Source: CALMEC01 sp964434425
GTDB lineage: Bacteria > Actinomycetota > Thermoleophilia > Miltoncostaeales > Miltoncostaeaceae
NCBI GenBank assembly: GCA_964434425.1
Contig: CAYSVH010000006.1
Span: forward strand, 1-64,000
Length of the DNA: 64,000 nucleotides
Direction of reading: 5' to 3'
Every line of letters begins with the position of its first letter. The first letter of the stretch is position 1. Position numbers and translations under genes: made by a program. The notes beneath the pieces are model-generated. The model was not told where the DNA came from and made no database searches. It saw nothing but the letters and a program-made list of their open reading frames with translations. Shown here in pieces: positions 43,812-52,487 of this stretch.

Positions 43812-44516
43812 TCAGGCGACGTCGCCCGGCACCAGGTGCACCCGGATGCCCTCCGCCAGACGTTGGGGCAGGCGGTGCGTCTCACCGCCGACGGTGAGGG
43901 TGAGCGATCCACCGAACGGCTCGCGTTCGCGGACCTCGACGTGGTCGTTCAGCGCGATGCCCGCGGACGTCAGGTGCAGCAGCATCGCCGGCTCCAGATC
44001 CGACACCTGGGTGATGCGCCCCGTGTGATCCACATCCAGTTCGGTCAAAGGGATCGATCCGTCATCCGAGGTGAGAACGAGATCCCGGGTGGGGATCGGA
44101 TCACCGTGCGGATCGAATCGCGGACGTCCGAGAGCCTCGTCGATGGCGTCGACCACGTAGTCCGAGATGGCGTGTTCGAGAATCTCCGCCTCCTCATGGA
44201 CGCGTTCCCATGGGATGTGGAGCATCTCCGCCAGGAAGAGCTCGACCAGGCGATGGCGACGAACCACGTGAAGGGCCACCCGCTCCCCCTCCGGGGTGAG
44301 GCGGACACCGCGATACGGCTCGTGCTCGACGAGGCCGGTGCTCGCCAGCCGTTTCACCATGGCCGACACGGAGGCCGCGGTGACGCCGAGCCGTGACGCC
44401 AGGTCATTGGTCTGGACCGGCGCATCGGTGGCCTCCGACATCGCGTAGATGGCCTTCGCGTAGTCCTCGACGGCGGCGCTGGTCCGGGTGGGTGATGACG
44501 AGGCGACGTCGTTCAC
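43812..44516 (-). CDS. mntR: MntR-type metal-dependent regulator (DtxR family)
   Basis: A 234-aa repressor: winged HTH (VQTNDLASRLGVTAASVSAM), dimerisation domain, and a C-terminal SH3-like FeoA domain. Metal ligands match MntR rather than DtxR: D18 in VEDYAKAIY (Met in DtxR), H88 in RRHRLVELFL, and E111, E114, H115 in EEAEILEHAIS, where DtxR has Cys at the first of these. So it most likely senses Mn(II). It is divergent from the metal ABC importer genes, which it should repress. Start GTG 44516. Confidence 0.9.
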   Translation of the reverse strand: MNDVASSSPTRTSAAVEDYAKAIYAMSEATDAPVQTNDLASRLGVTAASVSAMVKRLASTGLVEHEPYRGVRLTPEGERVALHVVRRHRLVELFLAEMLHIPWERVHEEAEILEHAISDYVVDAIDEALGRPRFDPHGDPIPTRDLVLTSDDGSIPLTELDVDHTGRITQVSDLEPAMLLHLTSAGIALNDHVEVREREPFGGSLTLTVGGETHRLPQRLAEGIRVHLVPGDVA

Positions 44517-44568
44517 AGGGCCAGAGTATCGCAGAGGAGGCCCGGTTACCAGCCAGGACTCGAATATG

Positions 44569-44582
44569 AATCAGCTATGACT
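44569..44582. promoter_or_regulatory. Candidate MntR operator
   Basis: AATCAGCTATGACT is an imperfect inverted repeat (AATCA/TGACT-type half-sites) between mntR and the importer genes, just before TATGGT (a possible -10 near 44593). It is weaker than a classic DtxR box, so the call is tentative. Confidence 0.3.
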
Positions 44583-44642
44583 AAACCTCTGGTATGGTCT
44601 GGCGAAATCGCGTCGGAGCCATCAGAAGGAGACCGGGCACCC

Positions 44643-45608
44643 ATGACCTCGACAGGACGAGGAGGCACCCACCGCCACAGGAGAACGGCCGTCGCCGCCC
44701 TCACGCTGCTCCTTGCGGCGGCGACGGTGCTTCTCGTCTCCGCCTGTGGTTCGTCCGGCTCCGGTGACGACACGGCCGGCGACAGGCTGAAGGTCGTGGC
44801 CACCACGAACATCGTCGGTGACCTCGCGGCGGTCATCGGAGGAGACGACGTCGAGGTCACATCGCTCATGGAGGCCGGGGTCGACCCCCACCTCTACAGG
44901 GCGACGGCCGGAGACATCGACACGCTCCGCGACAGCAAGGTCGTCCTCTACGGAGGCCTCCACCTGGAGGGCAAGATGGACGAGATCTTCGGGGAGCTGT
45001 CGCGGACCCGGCCGACCGTCGCCGTCACCCGGGACATCCCCGAGAGCCGGCTCATCACGGACGGTGGCGCCCACGACCCGCACGTCTGGTTCGACGTCGA
45101 CCTCTGGAAGATCGCAGCCCGCACGGTCGCGGACACCTACCAGGAGGCCGACTCCGAGAACGCGGATGCGTACGAGGATCGGTACGAGACGTACGTCGCG
45201 GAGCTGGACGACCTCAACGCGTACATCGAGGAACGGGTTGCCATGGTCCCCGAGCGGTCCCGCGTCCTCGTCACCTCGCACGACGCCTTCGCCTACTTCG
45301 GCCGTCGCTACGACTTCGACGTGGAGGGCATCCAGGGCATCTCGACGGCGACGGAGGCCACCACGGCCGACATCCGGCGCGTGGCGAGGCTGCTGGCCGA
45401 TCGCGAGATCAAGGCGGTGTTCGTGGAGTCGAGCACTCCCCGCCAGACGATCGAAGCCGTCCAAGCCGAGGCGAGGAAGCAGGGACAGGTCGCCACGGTC
45501 GGAGGCGAGCTGTTCGCGGACGCCGCCGGAAGCACAGGGACCCCGGAGGGGACGTACATCGGGATGGTCCGCCACAACACCGACCTGATCTCCGGCGGTC
45601 TCCAGTGA
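44643..45608 (+). CDS. Mn/Zn ABC transporter substrate-binding lipoprotein
   Basis: A 321-aa lipoprotein of the TroA/PsaA (A-I) family. The lipobox is VSACGSS (Cys about residue 35). Metal ligands: His in VDPHLYRA, His in HDPHVWFD, Glu in FVESSTPRQ, and Asp in GELFADAAG, the His-His-Glu-Asp set of Mn-binding members. The Zn-type His-rich loop is absent. AAGGAGA precedes ATG 44643. The stop overlaps the ATPase gene by 4 nt. Delivers Mn(II) (inferred) to the permeases. Confidence 0.92.
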   Translation: MTSTGRGGTHRHRRTAVAALTLLLAAATVLLVSACGSSGSGDDTAGDRLKVVATTNIVGDLAAVIGGDDVEVTSLMEAGVDPHLYRATAGDIDTLRDSKVVLYGGLHLEGKMDEIFGELSRTRPTVAVTRDIPESRLITDGGAHDPHVWFDVDLWKIAARTVADTYQEADSENADAYEDRYETYVAELDDLNAYIEERVAMVPERSRVLVTSHDAFAYFGRRYDFDVEGIQGISTATEATTADIRRVARLLADREIKAVFVESSTPRQTIEAVQAEARKQGQVATVGGELFADAAGSTGTPEGTYIGMVRHNTDLISGGLQ

Positions 45609-46408
45609 GAGACGGGGCCCCTGGCCTTCACGTCGAAGGGTCCGAGGATCGTCGACGGACGCTGCCCGTGCCCGCACTCGCCGTGCGGCGGATGACGGTG
45701 TCCTACGGGGACCGTGCCGTCCTCTGGGATGTGGACGCGGCGTTTCCGTGCGGCACGATGTCGGCGGTCATCGGACCGAACGGCGCCGGCAAGTCGACCC
45801 TGCTGAAGGCCGCGCTCGGCATCATCCCCCGTGACTCAGGACACGTCGCCATCCACGGCAGGCCGCTGGAGGCGGCGCGGTCGGAGTTCGCGTTCGTACC
45901 GCAGGCGTCCGGGGTGGACTGGGACTTCCCCACCTCGGTGCGCGAGGTGGTCGAGATGGGCCGCTATCGACAGGCCGGCTGGTTCCGCCGGCTTCGCCGT
46001 GTCGACCGCGAGGTCGTCGCGCGATCGCTGGATCACGTGGGCATGACACCGTACGCCGACCGACCGATCGGACGGTTGTCCGGCGGCCAGAGACAGCGGG
46101 TCTTCCTCGCCCGCGCGCTGGCCCAGGAGGCATCACTGCTCATCATGGACGAACCGTTCGCGGGGGTCGACGCCCGCACCGAGGATGCCATCCTCACACT
46201 CCTCACCGAGCTTCGGGACGCCGGCTCGACGATCGTCATCGTCCACCACGACCTCCGGACGGTCCGGGAACGGTTCGACAACGCCCTGGTACTGAACGTC
46301 CGGGCCATCGCGGCCGGCCCCGTCGATGAGGTGCTGACGGACGAGGTGCTCGCCCGCGCGTACGGAGGTCCCCGCGTCGTCCCCGGCGAGGAGAGCACGT
46401 CGCCGTGA
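45605..46408 (+). CDS. Metal ABC transporter ATP-binding protein
   Basis: A 267-aa ATPase. Walker A GPNGAGKST, Q-loop FVPQASGVDWDFP, signature LSGGQRQRVFLARAL, Walker B LLIMDEPFAGVD and the switch His in IVHHDL are all present. The VDWDFPTSV context is typical of Mn/Zn importer ATPases (MntB/TroB). GTG start overlaps the binding-protein stop, and its own stop overlaps the first permease (GTGA), so the four genes are coupled. Confidence 0.95.
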   Translation: MRDGAPGLHVEGSEDRRRTLPVPALAVRRMTVSYGDRAVLWDVDAAFPCGTMSAVIGPNGAGKSTLLKAALGIIPRDSGHVAIHGRPLEAARSEFAFVPQASGVDWDFPTSVREVVEMGRYRQAGWFRRLRRVDREVVARSLDHVGMTPYADRPIGRLSGGQRQRVFLARALAQEASLLIMDEPFAGVDARTEDAILTLLTELRDAGSTIVIVHHDLRTVRERFDNALVLNVRAIAAGPVDEVLTDEVLARAYGGPRVVPGEESTSP

Positions 46409-47655
46409 GCTGGCTGATCGACCTCATCCCGCTTCCGTACACGGACGCCGTCGTCGCCCTCGGCGCGGCCATCCTGGGCTTCGTCGCCGGGTCCCTCGGT
46501 GTCTACGCCGTGCTCCGGGAGCGGAGCCTGGTCGGCGACGCGCTGGCGCACGCCACGCTCCCCGGGGTGTGCATCGCCTTTCTGGCGACCGGGACCAAGG
46601 ATCCGGTGACGCTGCTCGTGGGCGCCGGCATCGCGGGCCTGGTGGGCGCGTGGCTGATCGTCGGGATCGAACGCACGGGCCGCGTGCGACCGGACGCCGC
46701 CATCGGCGTCGTGCTCTCGGGCTTCTTCGCGGTCGGCATCGTCCTTCTGACGTACATCGCGGGGACCGGCAACGCGAATCAGGCCGGCCTCGACCGCTAC
46801 CTGTTCGGTCAGGCCGCGGGACTGCAGGAACGCGACGTCATCACCATGCTGGCGCTGGGCATCGTCGGCATCGCGGTGATCACCGTGCTCCACCGCCCCA
46901 TGAAGACCGCGCTCTTCGATCGCGACTTCGCCGGATCACTCGGACTGCGCACCCGCGTCCTCGACGTCGTGATCACGGCGCTCCTGGTCATCGCGATCGT
47001 GGTCGGTGTGCGCGTGGTCGGCGCCATCCTCATGGTGGCCCTCCTCATCACTCCCACCGTGGCGACCCGGCAGTTCACCAACCGGATGCACGTCCTCATC
47101 CCCGTCTCCGGTCTGACCGGAGCGATGATCGGTGTCGGCGGCGCCCTCGCGTCGATGTCACTGGAGGTGCCGACCGGCCCGGTCATCGTCATCCTCGGAT
47201 TCGTGGTCGTGGCGATGAGTCTCTTCGTGGCTCCTGGCCGCGGAATCGCCTGGCGCGCATCGCGACTGCGTCAGGCGCGCCGACGTGCCGCCGTCGACGG
47301 TGCGCTCGGCGACATCACAGCCGCCGCGCGGACGACGGAAACGGTCGACCTGGACGAACTCGCGGCGTCCACCGGCCGCACTCCGCGCCAGATGGCGGGA
47401 GCATGTCGCGAGCTCACCCGACGGGGCCTGGCGCGCGTCGACGGAGTGACGATCTCGCTCACCACCGCGGGACGGAAGCACGCCGACGAGCTCGTCGAGA
47501 GTCACCGGCTGTGGTCGCTCTGGCTCGAACACGGATGGCGCCTCCACCTGCCCGATGCACGCGAACCGGATCCGCTCGACCTTCGGCGGAGCATCGGCGA
47601 TCTGAACGTCAGCCGCCTCCTCTCGTTCGCCCGTCCGGAGGCTCCGCCACGATGA
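46405..47655 (+). CDS. Metal ABC permease with C-terminal winged-helix extension
   Basis: A 416-aa permease. About eight membrane segments (ABC-3 family; AHATLPGVCIAFLA, VVGAILMVALLITPT) occupy residues 1-285. A cytoplasmic extension of 130 residues follows, with LDELAASTGRTPRQMAGACRELTRRGL, resembling a winged HTH of the DtxR/MntR type but without metal ligands. Such fused tails occur in some TroC-type permeases. It may couple transport to regulation or be structural. The start overlaps the ATPase gene and the stop overlaps the second permease gene (ATGA). Confidence 0.92.
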   Translation: MSWLIDLIPLPYTDAVVALGAAILGFVAGSLGVYAVLRERSLVGDALAHATLPGVCIAFLATGTKDPVTLLVGAGIAGLVGAWLIVGIERTGRVRPDAAIGVVLSGFFAVGIVLLTYIAGTGNANQAGLDRYLFGQAAGLQERDVITMLALGIVGIAVITVLHRPMKTALFDRDFAGSLGLRTRVLDVVITALLVIAIVVGVRVVGAILMVALLITPTVATRQFTNRMHVLIPVSGLTGAMIGVGGALASMSLEVPTGPVIVILGFVVVAMSLFVAPGRGIAWRASRLRQARRRAAVDGALGDITAAARTTETVDLDELAASTGRTPRQMAGACRELTRRGLARVDGVTISLTTAGRKHADELVESHRLWSLWLEHGWRLHLPDAREPDPLDLRRSIGDLNVSRLLSFARPEAPPR

Positions 47656-48563
47656 ACGCCCACGTTCAGATCGCCATCACGGCCGGACTGGTCGCCACAG
47701 CCTGCGGACTCGTCGGACCGTTCCTCGTGCTTCGCCGCGTTGCCCTGATGGGCGACGCGGTGAGTCACGCCGTCCTGCCCGGCATCGTGGCCGTGTATCT
47801 CGTCTTCCACACGCGCGCACCCCTCCCGGTGGTGATCGGCGCCGGCCTGTTCGCCATCATCTGCGTCCTTCTCACCGACGCCATCCGAAGCAGCGGTCTG
47901 GTGAAGGGCGATGCGGCCATCGGACTCGTCTTCCCGATGCTGTTCTCCCTCGGCGTGCTCGGCGTGACGGCGTTCGCGTCGAACGTCCACCTCGATCTCG
48001 ACTCGACGATCTACGGTGAGATCGCGTTCACGCCGTTCCGCACGACGGAGGTGCTCGGGGCCGCCGTTCCGACCGCGGCACTGGTGGTCGGCGCCGTCGC
48101 CCTCCTCAACCTGGCGCTCGTCGTCGCCCTCTGGAAGGAGATCAAGGTGACGACGTTCGATCCCGAGTTCGCCTCGACGATCCGGCGTTCCCCGTCGCTC
48201 CTGTCGCGCATCCTCCTGATCGCAACGGCCATCACCGCCGTCGCCGCGTTCGAATCGGTCGGTGCGATCCTCGTCGTGACGATGCTGATCGTCCCGGCCG
48301 CAACGGCCTATCTGCTGACCGACCGGCTCGTGGTGATGATCGGGCTCACCCTCGCCATCGGATGGTTCAGCTCGCTCGTCGGGCAGTGGCTCGCCGTCGA
48401 GATGGACGCCTCGATCGCCGGCGCGATGGGCGCCGTCGCGACCGCGTGCTTCGCCGTCGCGCTTCTGGCGGCTCCCCGATACGGCCTGGCGGGGCGGTGG
48501 GTGCGCCGCCGACGGGCACGGGCCGAGTGGATGTCCGAGGGCGAGCCGAACCCGACGCCGTAG
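47652..48563 (+). CDS. Metal ABC permease, second subunit
   Basis: A 303-aa ABC-3 permease with about eight membrane segments (LVGPFLVLRRVALMGDAVSH, AVLPGIVAVYLVF, SVGAILVVTMLIVPAATAYL). It pairs with the first permease to form a heterodimeric channel. ATG 47652 overlaps the stop of the first permease gene. Last gene of the importer operon; a family-1 repeat lies 37 bp downstream. Confidence 0.93.
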   Translation: MNAHVQIAITAGLVATACGLVGPFLVLRRVALMGDAVSHAVLPGIVAVYLVFHTRAPLPVVIGAGLFAIICVLLTDAIRSSGLVKGDAAIGLVFPMLFSLGVLGVTAFASNVHLDLDSTIYGEIAFTPFRTTEVLGAAVPTAALVVGAVALLNLALVVALWKEIKVTTFDPEFASTIRRSPSLLSRILLIATAITAVAAFESVGAILVVTMLIVPAATAYLLTDRLVVMIGLTLAIGWFSSLVGQWLAVEMDASIAGAMGAVATACFAVALLAAPRYGLAGRWVRRRRARAEWMSEGEPNPTP

Positions 48564-48599
48564 GACGAACGCGCACACCGCTGGTTCCGTCCACCGGTC

Positions 48600-48742
48600 G
48601 TGCGCAAGTCTGGTGCCAGGCACCCGACTTGCGCGATGCACCGGGAGCTGCAGAAAGACGCCGAATAGCAGGCTACTTGTGCTTGTGCTGTCTGATACGC
48701 GCAAGTTAAGTGCCTGGCACCAGACTTGCCAGACTTGCGCAC
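48600..48742. repeat. REP/MITE-like intergenic repeat, family 1, copy 3
   Basis: The best-preserved copy, 143 bp. The left arm GTGCGCAAGTCTGGTGCCAG (48600 onward) is mirrored at the right end except for a 9-bp duplication (CCAGACTTG). Inner arms ACTTGCGC/GCGCAAGT pair too. Core: CAGGCTACTTGTGCTTGTGC (48669-48688). Confidence 0.8.
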
Positions 48743-48783
48743 GACCGTTAAGGGACCGGGCAAGCAAGCCGCGCGGGAGACGG

Positions 48784-48815
48784 AAAATGAAGAGAGCCCC
48801 GTCGCCGGGGCTCTC
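48784..48815 (-). terminator. Rho-independent terminator of rnpB
   Basis: On the minus strand, GAGAGCCCC / GGGGCTCTC (9 bp, loop GGCGAC) is followed by TTCATTTT. It lies right after the RNase P RNA 3' end. Confidence 0.9.
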
Positions 48816-48818
48816 TCG

Positions 48819-49157
48819 TCAGCAGACCGTAAGCCGGATTCTGTCGTGGGCAGTCATCTATCTGGGACGCCTGTTGCCAGACGCCTCATGCGGCCGACCT
48901 GGAGCTGAGCGAGCAACCCGTAGCGCTCCTGCTTGGCCTTGCACCGGGTGGGGTTTACCCAGCCGGCCTGTCACCAGACCGCTGGTGCGCTCTTACCGCA
49001 CCTTTTCACCGTTACCGCCGACGAATCGACGGCTGTTTCGTTTCTGTGGCACTTTCCCGAGGGTTTCCCCCGCTGGCCGTTAACCAGCACCGCGCTCTGT
49101 GGTGTCCGGACTTTCCTCGAGCCGCCGAAGCGGCCCGCGACTGCCTGGCCTGCCCCG
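48819..49157 (-). ncRNA. rnpB: RNase P RNA, class A
   Basis: The catalytic RNA of RNase P, about 340 nt, minus strand. The hallmark CR segments are present: GAGGAAAGTCCGGAC near the 5' end, GGGTAAACCCCACCCGGTGC in the middle, and ACAGAATCCGGCTTAC at the 3' end. P1 pairs GCAGGCC with GGTCTGC (plus-strand 49147-49153 and 48822-48828), which sets the ends. A TAAACT hexamer about 5-10 nt before the 5' end is a likely -10. Confidence 0.96.
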
Positions 49158-49261
49158 GCAGTTTAGCGCGTGTCAGATCGGGTAGAAGCTCTCGGACGGG
49201 CTCGTGCGAACGGCCGATCCCGCAGACCCACTGAAAAGGGCACGAGCCACGGAGGTTGATG

Positions 49262-50077
49262 ATGCCCACCATCGATTCGAGCGGCGCCAGCCTGAACGTC
49301 ACCGACACCGGCGGCGATGGCCGACCGGTCGTCCTCATCCACGGATGGCCCCAGAGCGGACGGGCGTGGGACCCCCAGGTGTCCGCGCTGACGTCCGCCG
49401 GATACAGGGTCGTCACCTACGACCGACGCGGCTTCGGCGATTCGACGGCGCAGGGACCGTACGACTACGCCACGTTCGCCGCCGACCTGAACGCCGTGCT
49501 CGACGCGCTGGATCTGAACGATGCGACGATCGTCGGTTTCTCGATGGGCGGAGGCGAGGTGGCCCGCTATCTCGGCACCTACGGGTCGGAGCGAATCCGC
49601 AGCGCGGTCCTCGCCGCCGCGATCCCGCCATGGCTCCTGAACAGCCCGGAGAACCCCGACGGCGGCTTCCCCCGCGATGCGGCGGAGGGGATGCAGGACC
49701 AGCTTCGCGCCGACAGGGAGGGCTTCCTCGACGGGTTCATGACCGGGTACTTCTCGGCTAACGGCGAACTCGCCGTTACCGAGGCCCAGCGCCAGGACGC
49801 GCTCGCCCTCACCAAGAAGGCCGACACGGAGGCCGCGGCCACCTGCATCGTGGCCTGGCTGGAGGACTTCACCGCCGATCTGGAGAAGGCCGACGTCCCG
49901 ATTCTCGTCATCCACGGCGACTCCGACGCGATCGTTCCCCTCGAGGTCTCGGGGGCACGGTCCGCGGACCTCGTTTCCGATGGCACCCTGATCGTCCTGA
50001 AGGGCGGACCTCACGGCATCAACGTGAGCCACACCGAGGAGTTCAACGAGGCGCTCCTCACGTTTCTCGAACGCTGA
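49262..50077 (+). CDS. Alpha/beta hydrolase (chloroperoxidase-like)
   Basis: A 271-aa serine hydrolase. Oxyanion strand LIHGWPQSGRAWDPQ, nucleophile elbow VGFSMGGGEVARYL, acid in VIHGDSDAIVP, and His in GGPHGINVSH form the full set. The sequence is close to non-haem chloroperoxidases/esterases, whose natural substrates are usually unknown. GGAGG lies 6 nt before ATG 49262; the ATG at 49259 is too close. The gene is convergent with lexA. Confidence 0.9.
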   Translation: MPTIDSSGASLNVTDTGGDGRPVVLIHGWPQSGRAWDPQVSALTSAGYRVVTYDRRGFGDSTAQGPYDYATFAADLNAVLDALDLNDATIVGFSMGGGEVARYLGTYGSERIRSAVLAAAIPPWLLNSPENPDGGFPRDAAEGMQDQLRADREGFLDGFMTGYFSANGELAVTEAQRQDALALTKKADTEAAATCIVAWLEDFTADLEKADVPILVIHGDSDAIVPLEVSGARSADLVSDGTLIVLKGGPHGINVSHTEEFNEALLTFLER

Positions 50078-50095
50078 GGCGCGAGTGCCGACCCG

Positions 50096-50147
50096 TGATG
50101 CGGGCGCGGAAGGACCGGTCGCATCGACCCGCCCCGCGCCCGCATCA
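50096..50147. terminator. Long hairpin between convergent hydrolase and lexA genes
   Basis: A perfect 14-bp stem TGATGCGGGCGCGG (50096-50109) / CCGCGCCCGCATCA (50134-50147) around a 24-nt loop. No T-run, but the position between two convergent stops fits a bidirectional terminator. Confidence 0.65.
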
Positions 50148-50213
50148 TCACCTCAGACAACGGCGCGTCTCTGAGGGCCCAGAGCAACGCCGCAGGGTTC
50201 CCGCCGCGGAACG

Positions 50214-50819
50214 CTAGAGCTTCCGCAGGACCGCCACGACCGAACCGAGAATCTGCACGTCCGCGCTGCGAATGGGCTCGAAGGCGTCGTTCTCGGGCTG
50301 GAGGCGGATGTGATCGGACTCGCGGTAGAAGGTCTTGACCGTGGCCTCGTCCTCGATGAGCGCGACGACGATCTGGCCGTCCCGCGCGGTGGACTGCTGC
50401 TTCACCACGACGAGATCGCCGTCCAGGATGCCGGCGTCGCGCATGGACTCGCCCTTGACCCGGAGCATGAAATCACCCTCGAACGGCGACTCGACCCACT
50501 CCTCGACCTCCTGCTCGGCGAGCGTGGGAACACCGGCCGCAACCGCACCGATGAGCGGCAGTCCACGCCGCTCATCGACCGGTGGCGCGACGCCCTCGCC
50601 TCCGCCGTCCAGCGAGACGAGCATCGCCCGGGGCTTGGTCGGGTCGCGACGGATGTGTCCGGCCTCCTCCAACTTGGCCAGGTGGGCGTGCACGGTCGAC
50701 GGTGACGTCAGCCCGACCGCCCCACCGATCTCGCGTACCGTCGGCGGATAGCCGTGTTCGGAACAGTGGGACTTGATGAACTTCAGGATCTCGTGCTGGC
50801 GCTCACTCAGGTCGCCCAT
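50214..50819 (-). CDS. lexA: SOS repressor LexA
   Basis: A 201-aa LexA. HTH residues about 25-48 (PPTVREIGGAVGLTSPSTVH). The autocleavage site is A95-G96 (AVAAGVP), with S125 in KGESMRDAG and K162 in EATVKTFY as the catalytic dyad. It represses DNA-damage genes and is cleaved with RecA. The start at ATG 50819 follows GGAGG by 7 nt; an upstream extension crosses the LexA box. Autoregulated through the box at 50841-50854. Confidence 0.97.
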   Translation of the reverse strand: MGDLSERQHEILKFIKSHCSEHGYPPTVREIGGAVGLTSPSTVHAHLAKLEEAGHIRRDPTKPRAMLVSLDGGGEGVAPPVDERRGLPLIGAVAAGVPTLAEQEVEEWVESPFEGDFMLRVKGESMRDAGILDGDLVVVKQQSTARDGQIVVALIEDEATVKTFYRESDHIRLQPENDAFEPIRSADVQILGSVVAVLRKL

Positions 50820-50840
50820 CGGGGTGCCTCCGGTCAGATG

Positions 50841-50854
50841 CGAACATGTGTTCC
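50841..50854. promoter_or_regulatory. LexA box (SOS operator) of lexA
   Basis: CGAACATGTGTTCC matches the Gram-positive/actinobacterial consensus CGAACNNNNGTTCG with one end mismatch. It lies 21 nt upstream of the lexA ATG, just after a TACGGT -10 candidate on the minus strand. Confidence 0.9.
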
Positions 50855-50915
50855 CAACCGTAGCAAGGCGCCAGGACGTCGTCCAGCCACAGGACAATCC
50901 GCGGCGCGGTCTGGG

Positions 50916-50921
50916 TATACT
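50916..50921 (+). promoter_or_regulatory. -10 element of tRNA-Leu gene
   Basis: TATACT, 13 nt before the tRNA 5' end. Close to consensus, as expected for a stable RNA. Confidence 0.65.
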
Positions 50922-50934
50922 GCGCTTCCCTCAT

Positions 50935-51019
50935 GCGCCTGTGGCGGAATTGGTAGACGCGCTAGGTTGAGGGCCTAGTGGCCGTATAGGCCGTGGAGGT
51001 TCAAGTCCTCTCGGGCGCA
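50935..51019 (+). tRNA. tRNA-Leu (anticodon GAG)
   Basis: 85 nt, class II with a long variable arm. Acceptor GCGCCTG/CGGGCGC, discriminator A; anticodon stem CTAGG/CCTAG with loop TTGAGGG (anticodon GAG). T-arm GGTTCAAGTCC. No encoded CCA. Confidence 0.95.
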
Positions 51020-51099
51020 CTCTCATACGCACGAACTCGGTTCACCGACACCAGTCGGCCGAGTTCTCGCCCCGTCGCCGTTCTCCCCTCGGCGGGTCG

Positions 51100-51801
51100 A
51101 TGACGCGGGAGAGCGTCATCACGGTGGACGGCATCGTCGCGGAGGTCGCCTACCGGGACATCGGCAACCTCTACATCCGCGTCCACCCGCCGGAGGGACG
51201 CGTTCGCGTCTCGGCCCCACGCCGGTTCGGAGAGGACCACGTGCGGCGGGCTGTCGCCGACCGCCGGGCCTGGATACTCCGCCACCAGCAACGCATCCGG
51301 TTGGCCAATCCGGACGTCTCGGCCACACTCACATCCGGTGACGTCCTTCACCTGTGGGGCGCCCCGCAGCGCCTCGAGATCGCGCGGACCTCGGGACGCC
51401 CCACCGTCACGCACGACGCCGACCGGATCATCCTGGCCGTACCGGACGGGACACCGGAGGACGCGCGACGGCGGACCATCGACGGCTGGTACCGCGAGCG
51501 GATGCGCGCGGCGCTCCCCGGGATGATCGCGCCGTGGGAGGCGCGGATGGCGGTCACCGTCCCCCGGGTGACGATCCGGCGCATGACGACCCGGTGGGGT
51601 TCCTGCAACACGAGGACCCGCCGTATCACGCTGAGCCTGGACCTCGTCACGCGCGACCCGCTGCTCCTGGAGTACGTGATCGTCCATGAGATGACCCACT
51701 ACTTCGAACCGGGACACGGCCCGCGTTTCCGGACGCTGATGGACGGCCACCTTCCCGACTGGCGGGAACGCCGTTCACGCCTGAACGGCGGGAGCGGATA
51801 G
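51100..51801 (+). CDS. YgjP-like (M48/DUF45) metallopeptidase
   Basis: A 233-aa soluble protein of the YgjP/SprT-like family. The zinc site HEMTH (VIVHEMTHYFEPGHGPRF) and the conserved TTRWGSCNTRTRRITLS strand-loop are intact. Family members look like metallopeptidases but their substrates are not known. The start ATG 51100 is the first in-frame start after the tRNA. There are no obvious operon partners. Confidence 0.9.
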   Translation: MTRESVITVDGIVAEVAYRDIGNLYIRVHPPEGRVRVSAPRRFGEDHVRRAVADRRAWILRHQQRIRLANPDVSATLTSGDVLHLWGAPQRLEIARTSGRPTVTHDADRIILAVPDGTPEDARRRTIDGWYRERMRAALPGMIAPWEARMAVTVPRVTIRRMTTRWGSCNTRTRRITLSLDLVTRDPLLLEYVIVHEMTHYFEPGHGPRFRTLMDGHLPDWRERRSRLNGGSG

Positions 51802-51970
51802 CGGATCCGCACCGGGCGTCCGATCCGATGTCACGACGCCCCGACACCTGCGCTCCTTTCCGGAGCCGTAGTCCACGGTCGCGATCCGCCGCGCACCGCC
51901 CGACGCCGCCGCGGGACCACCGGATCGGCCGTCTAGGATTCCGTCCACCGCACACGGCGAAAGGGTTGTC

Positions 51971-52402
51971 ATGAGCCACCGCGTCCTGCGCAGCGACGAC
52001 GCCTTCTGGTGCCCCTCCAACGCCATGAAGGTCGACAACACCGACCTCGCCCGGCAGCTCGGGGCGGAACGGCTGGGTGCACGTCTCTGGCGCCTTCATC
52101 CGGGACAGGCGTCGACCAAGCACCGGCATCGGGCCACGGAGGAACTCTACGTCGTCCTCGAGGGGACCGGCCGCATGCGCATCGACGGCGACGTGCTCAC
52201 CCTGGCACGACTCGACACCGTGCTGGTGCAACCCGGAACCGTCCGCCAGATCTTCAACGACACGGACGCGCCGCAGCTGTGGCTGGTGACCGGTGCACCC
52301 ATGGAGATGGCGAGCACGCTCGAGATGACCGACGACGACCTCGCCTGGTACTACCCGGACGGGACCACCGCACTTCCGCCTGAACTCTCGGGCGGCGCGT
52401 GA
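51971..52402 (+). CDS. Cupin-domain protein
   Basis: A 143-aa single cupin. The metal-binding motif 1 reads HPGQASTKHRHRATEELYVV with His residues and Glu, and motif 2 is VLVQPGTVRQIFNDT, in which the usual His is replaced (PGTVRQI), so metal binding may be incomplete. It is a small beta-barrel enzyme or sensor of unknown substrate. TAGGAT at 51935 is a likely -10 and AAAGGG a weak ribosome site. Confidence 0.85.
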   Translation: MSHRVLRSDDAFWCPSNAMKVDNTDLARQLGAERLGARLWRLHPGQASTKHRHRATEELYVVLEGTGRMRIDGDVLTLARLDTVLVQPGTVRQIFNDTDAPQLWLVTGAPMEMASTLEMTDDDLAWYYPDGTTALPPELSGGA

Positions 52403-52487
52403 CGACGCGTACGACCCGCATCAGCGGGGTGCCCGGCGTCCCTGATGGATGTGGACCGCCGGATGCGACGCCGGCGGGCCGCAACGC

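Noticed and set aside
44577..44642. Longer start for the metal-binding lipoprotein
   Set aside because: It would put 22 residues before the signal peptide; AAGGAGA and the signal sequence support ATG 44643.
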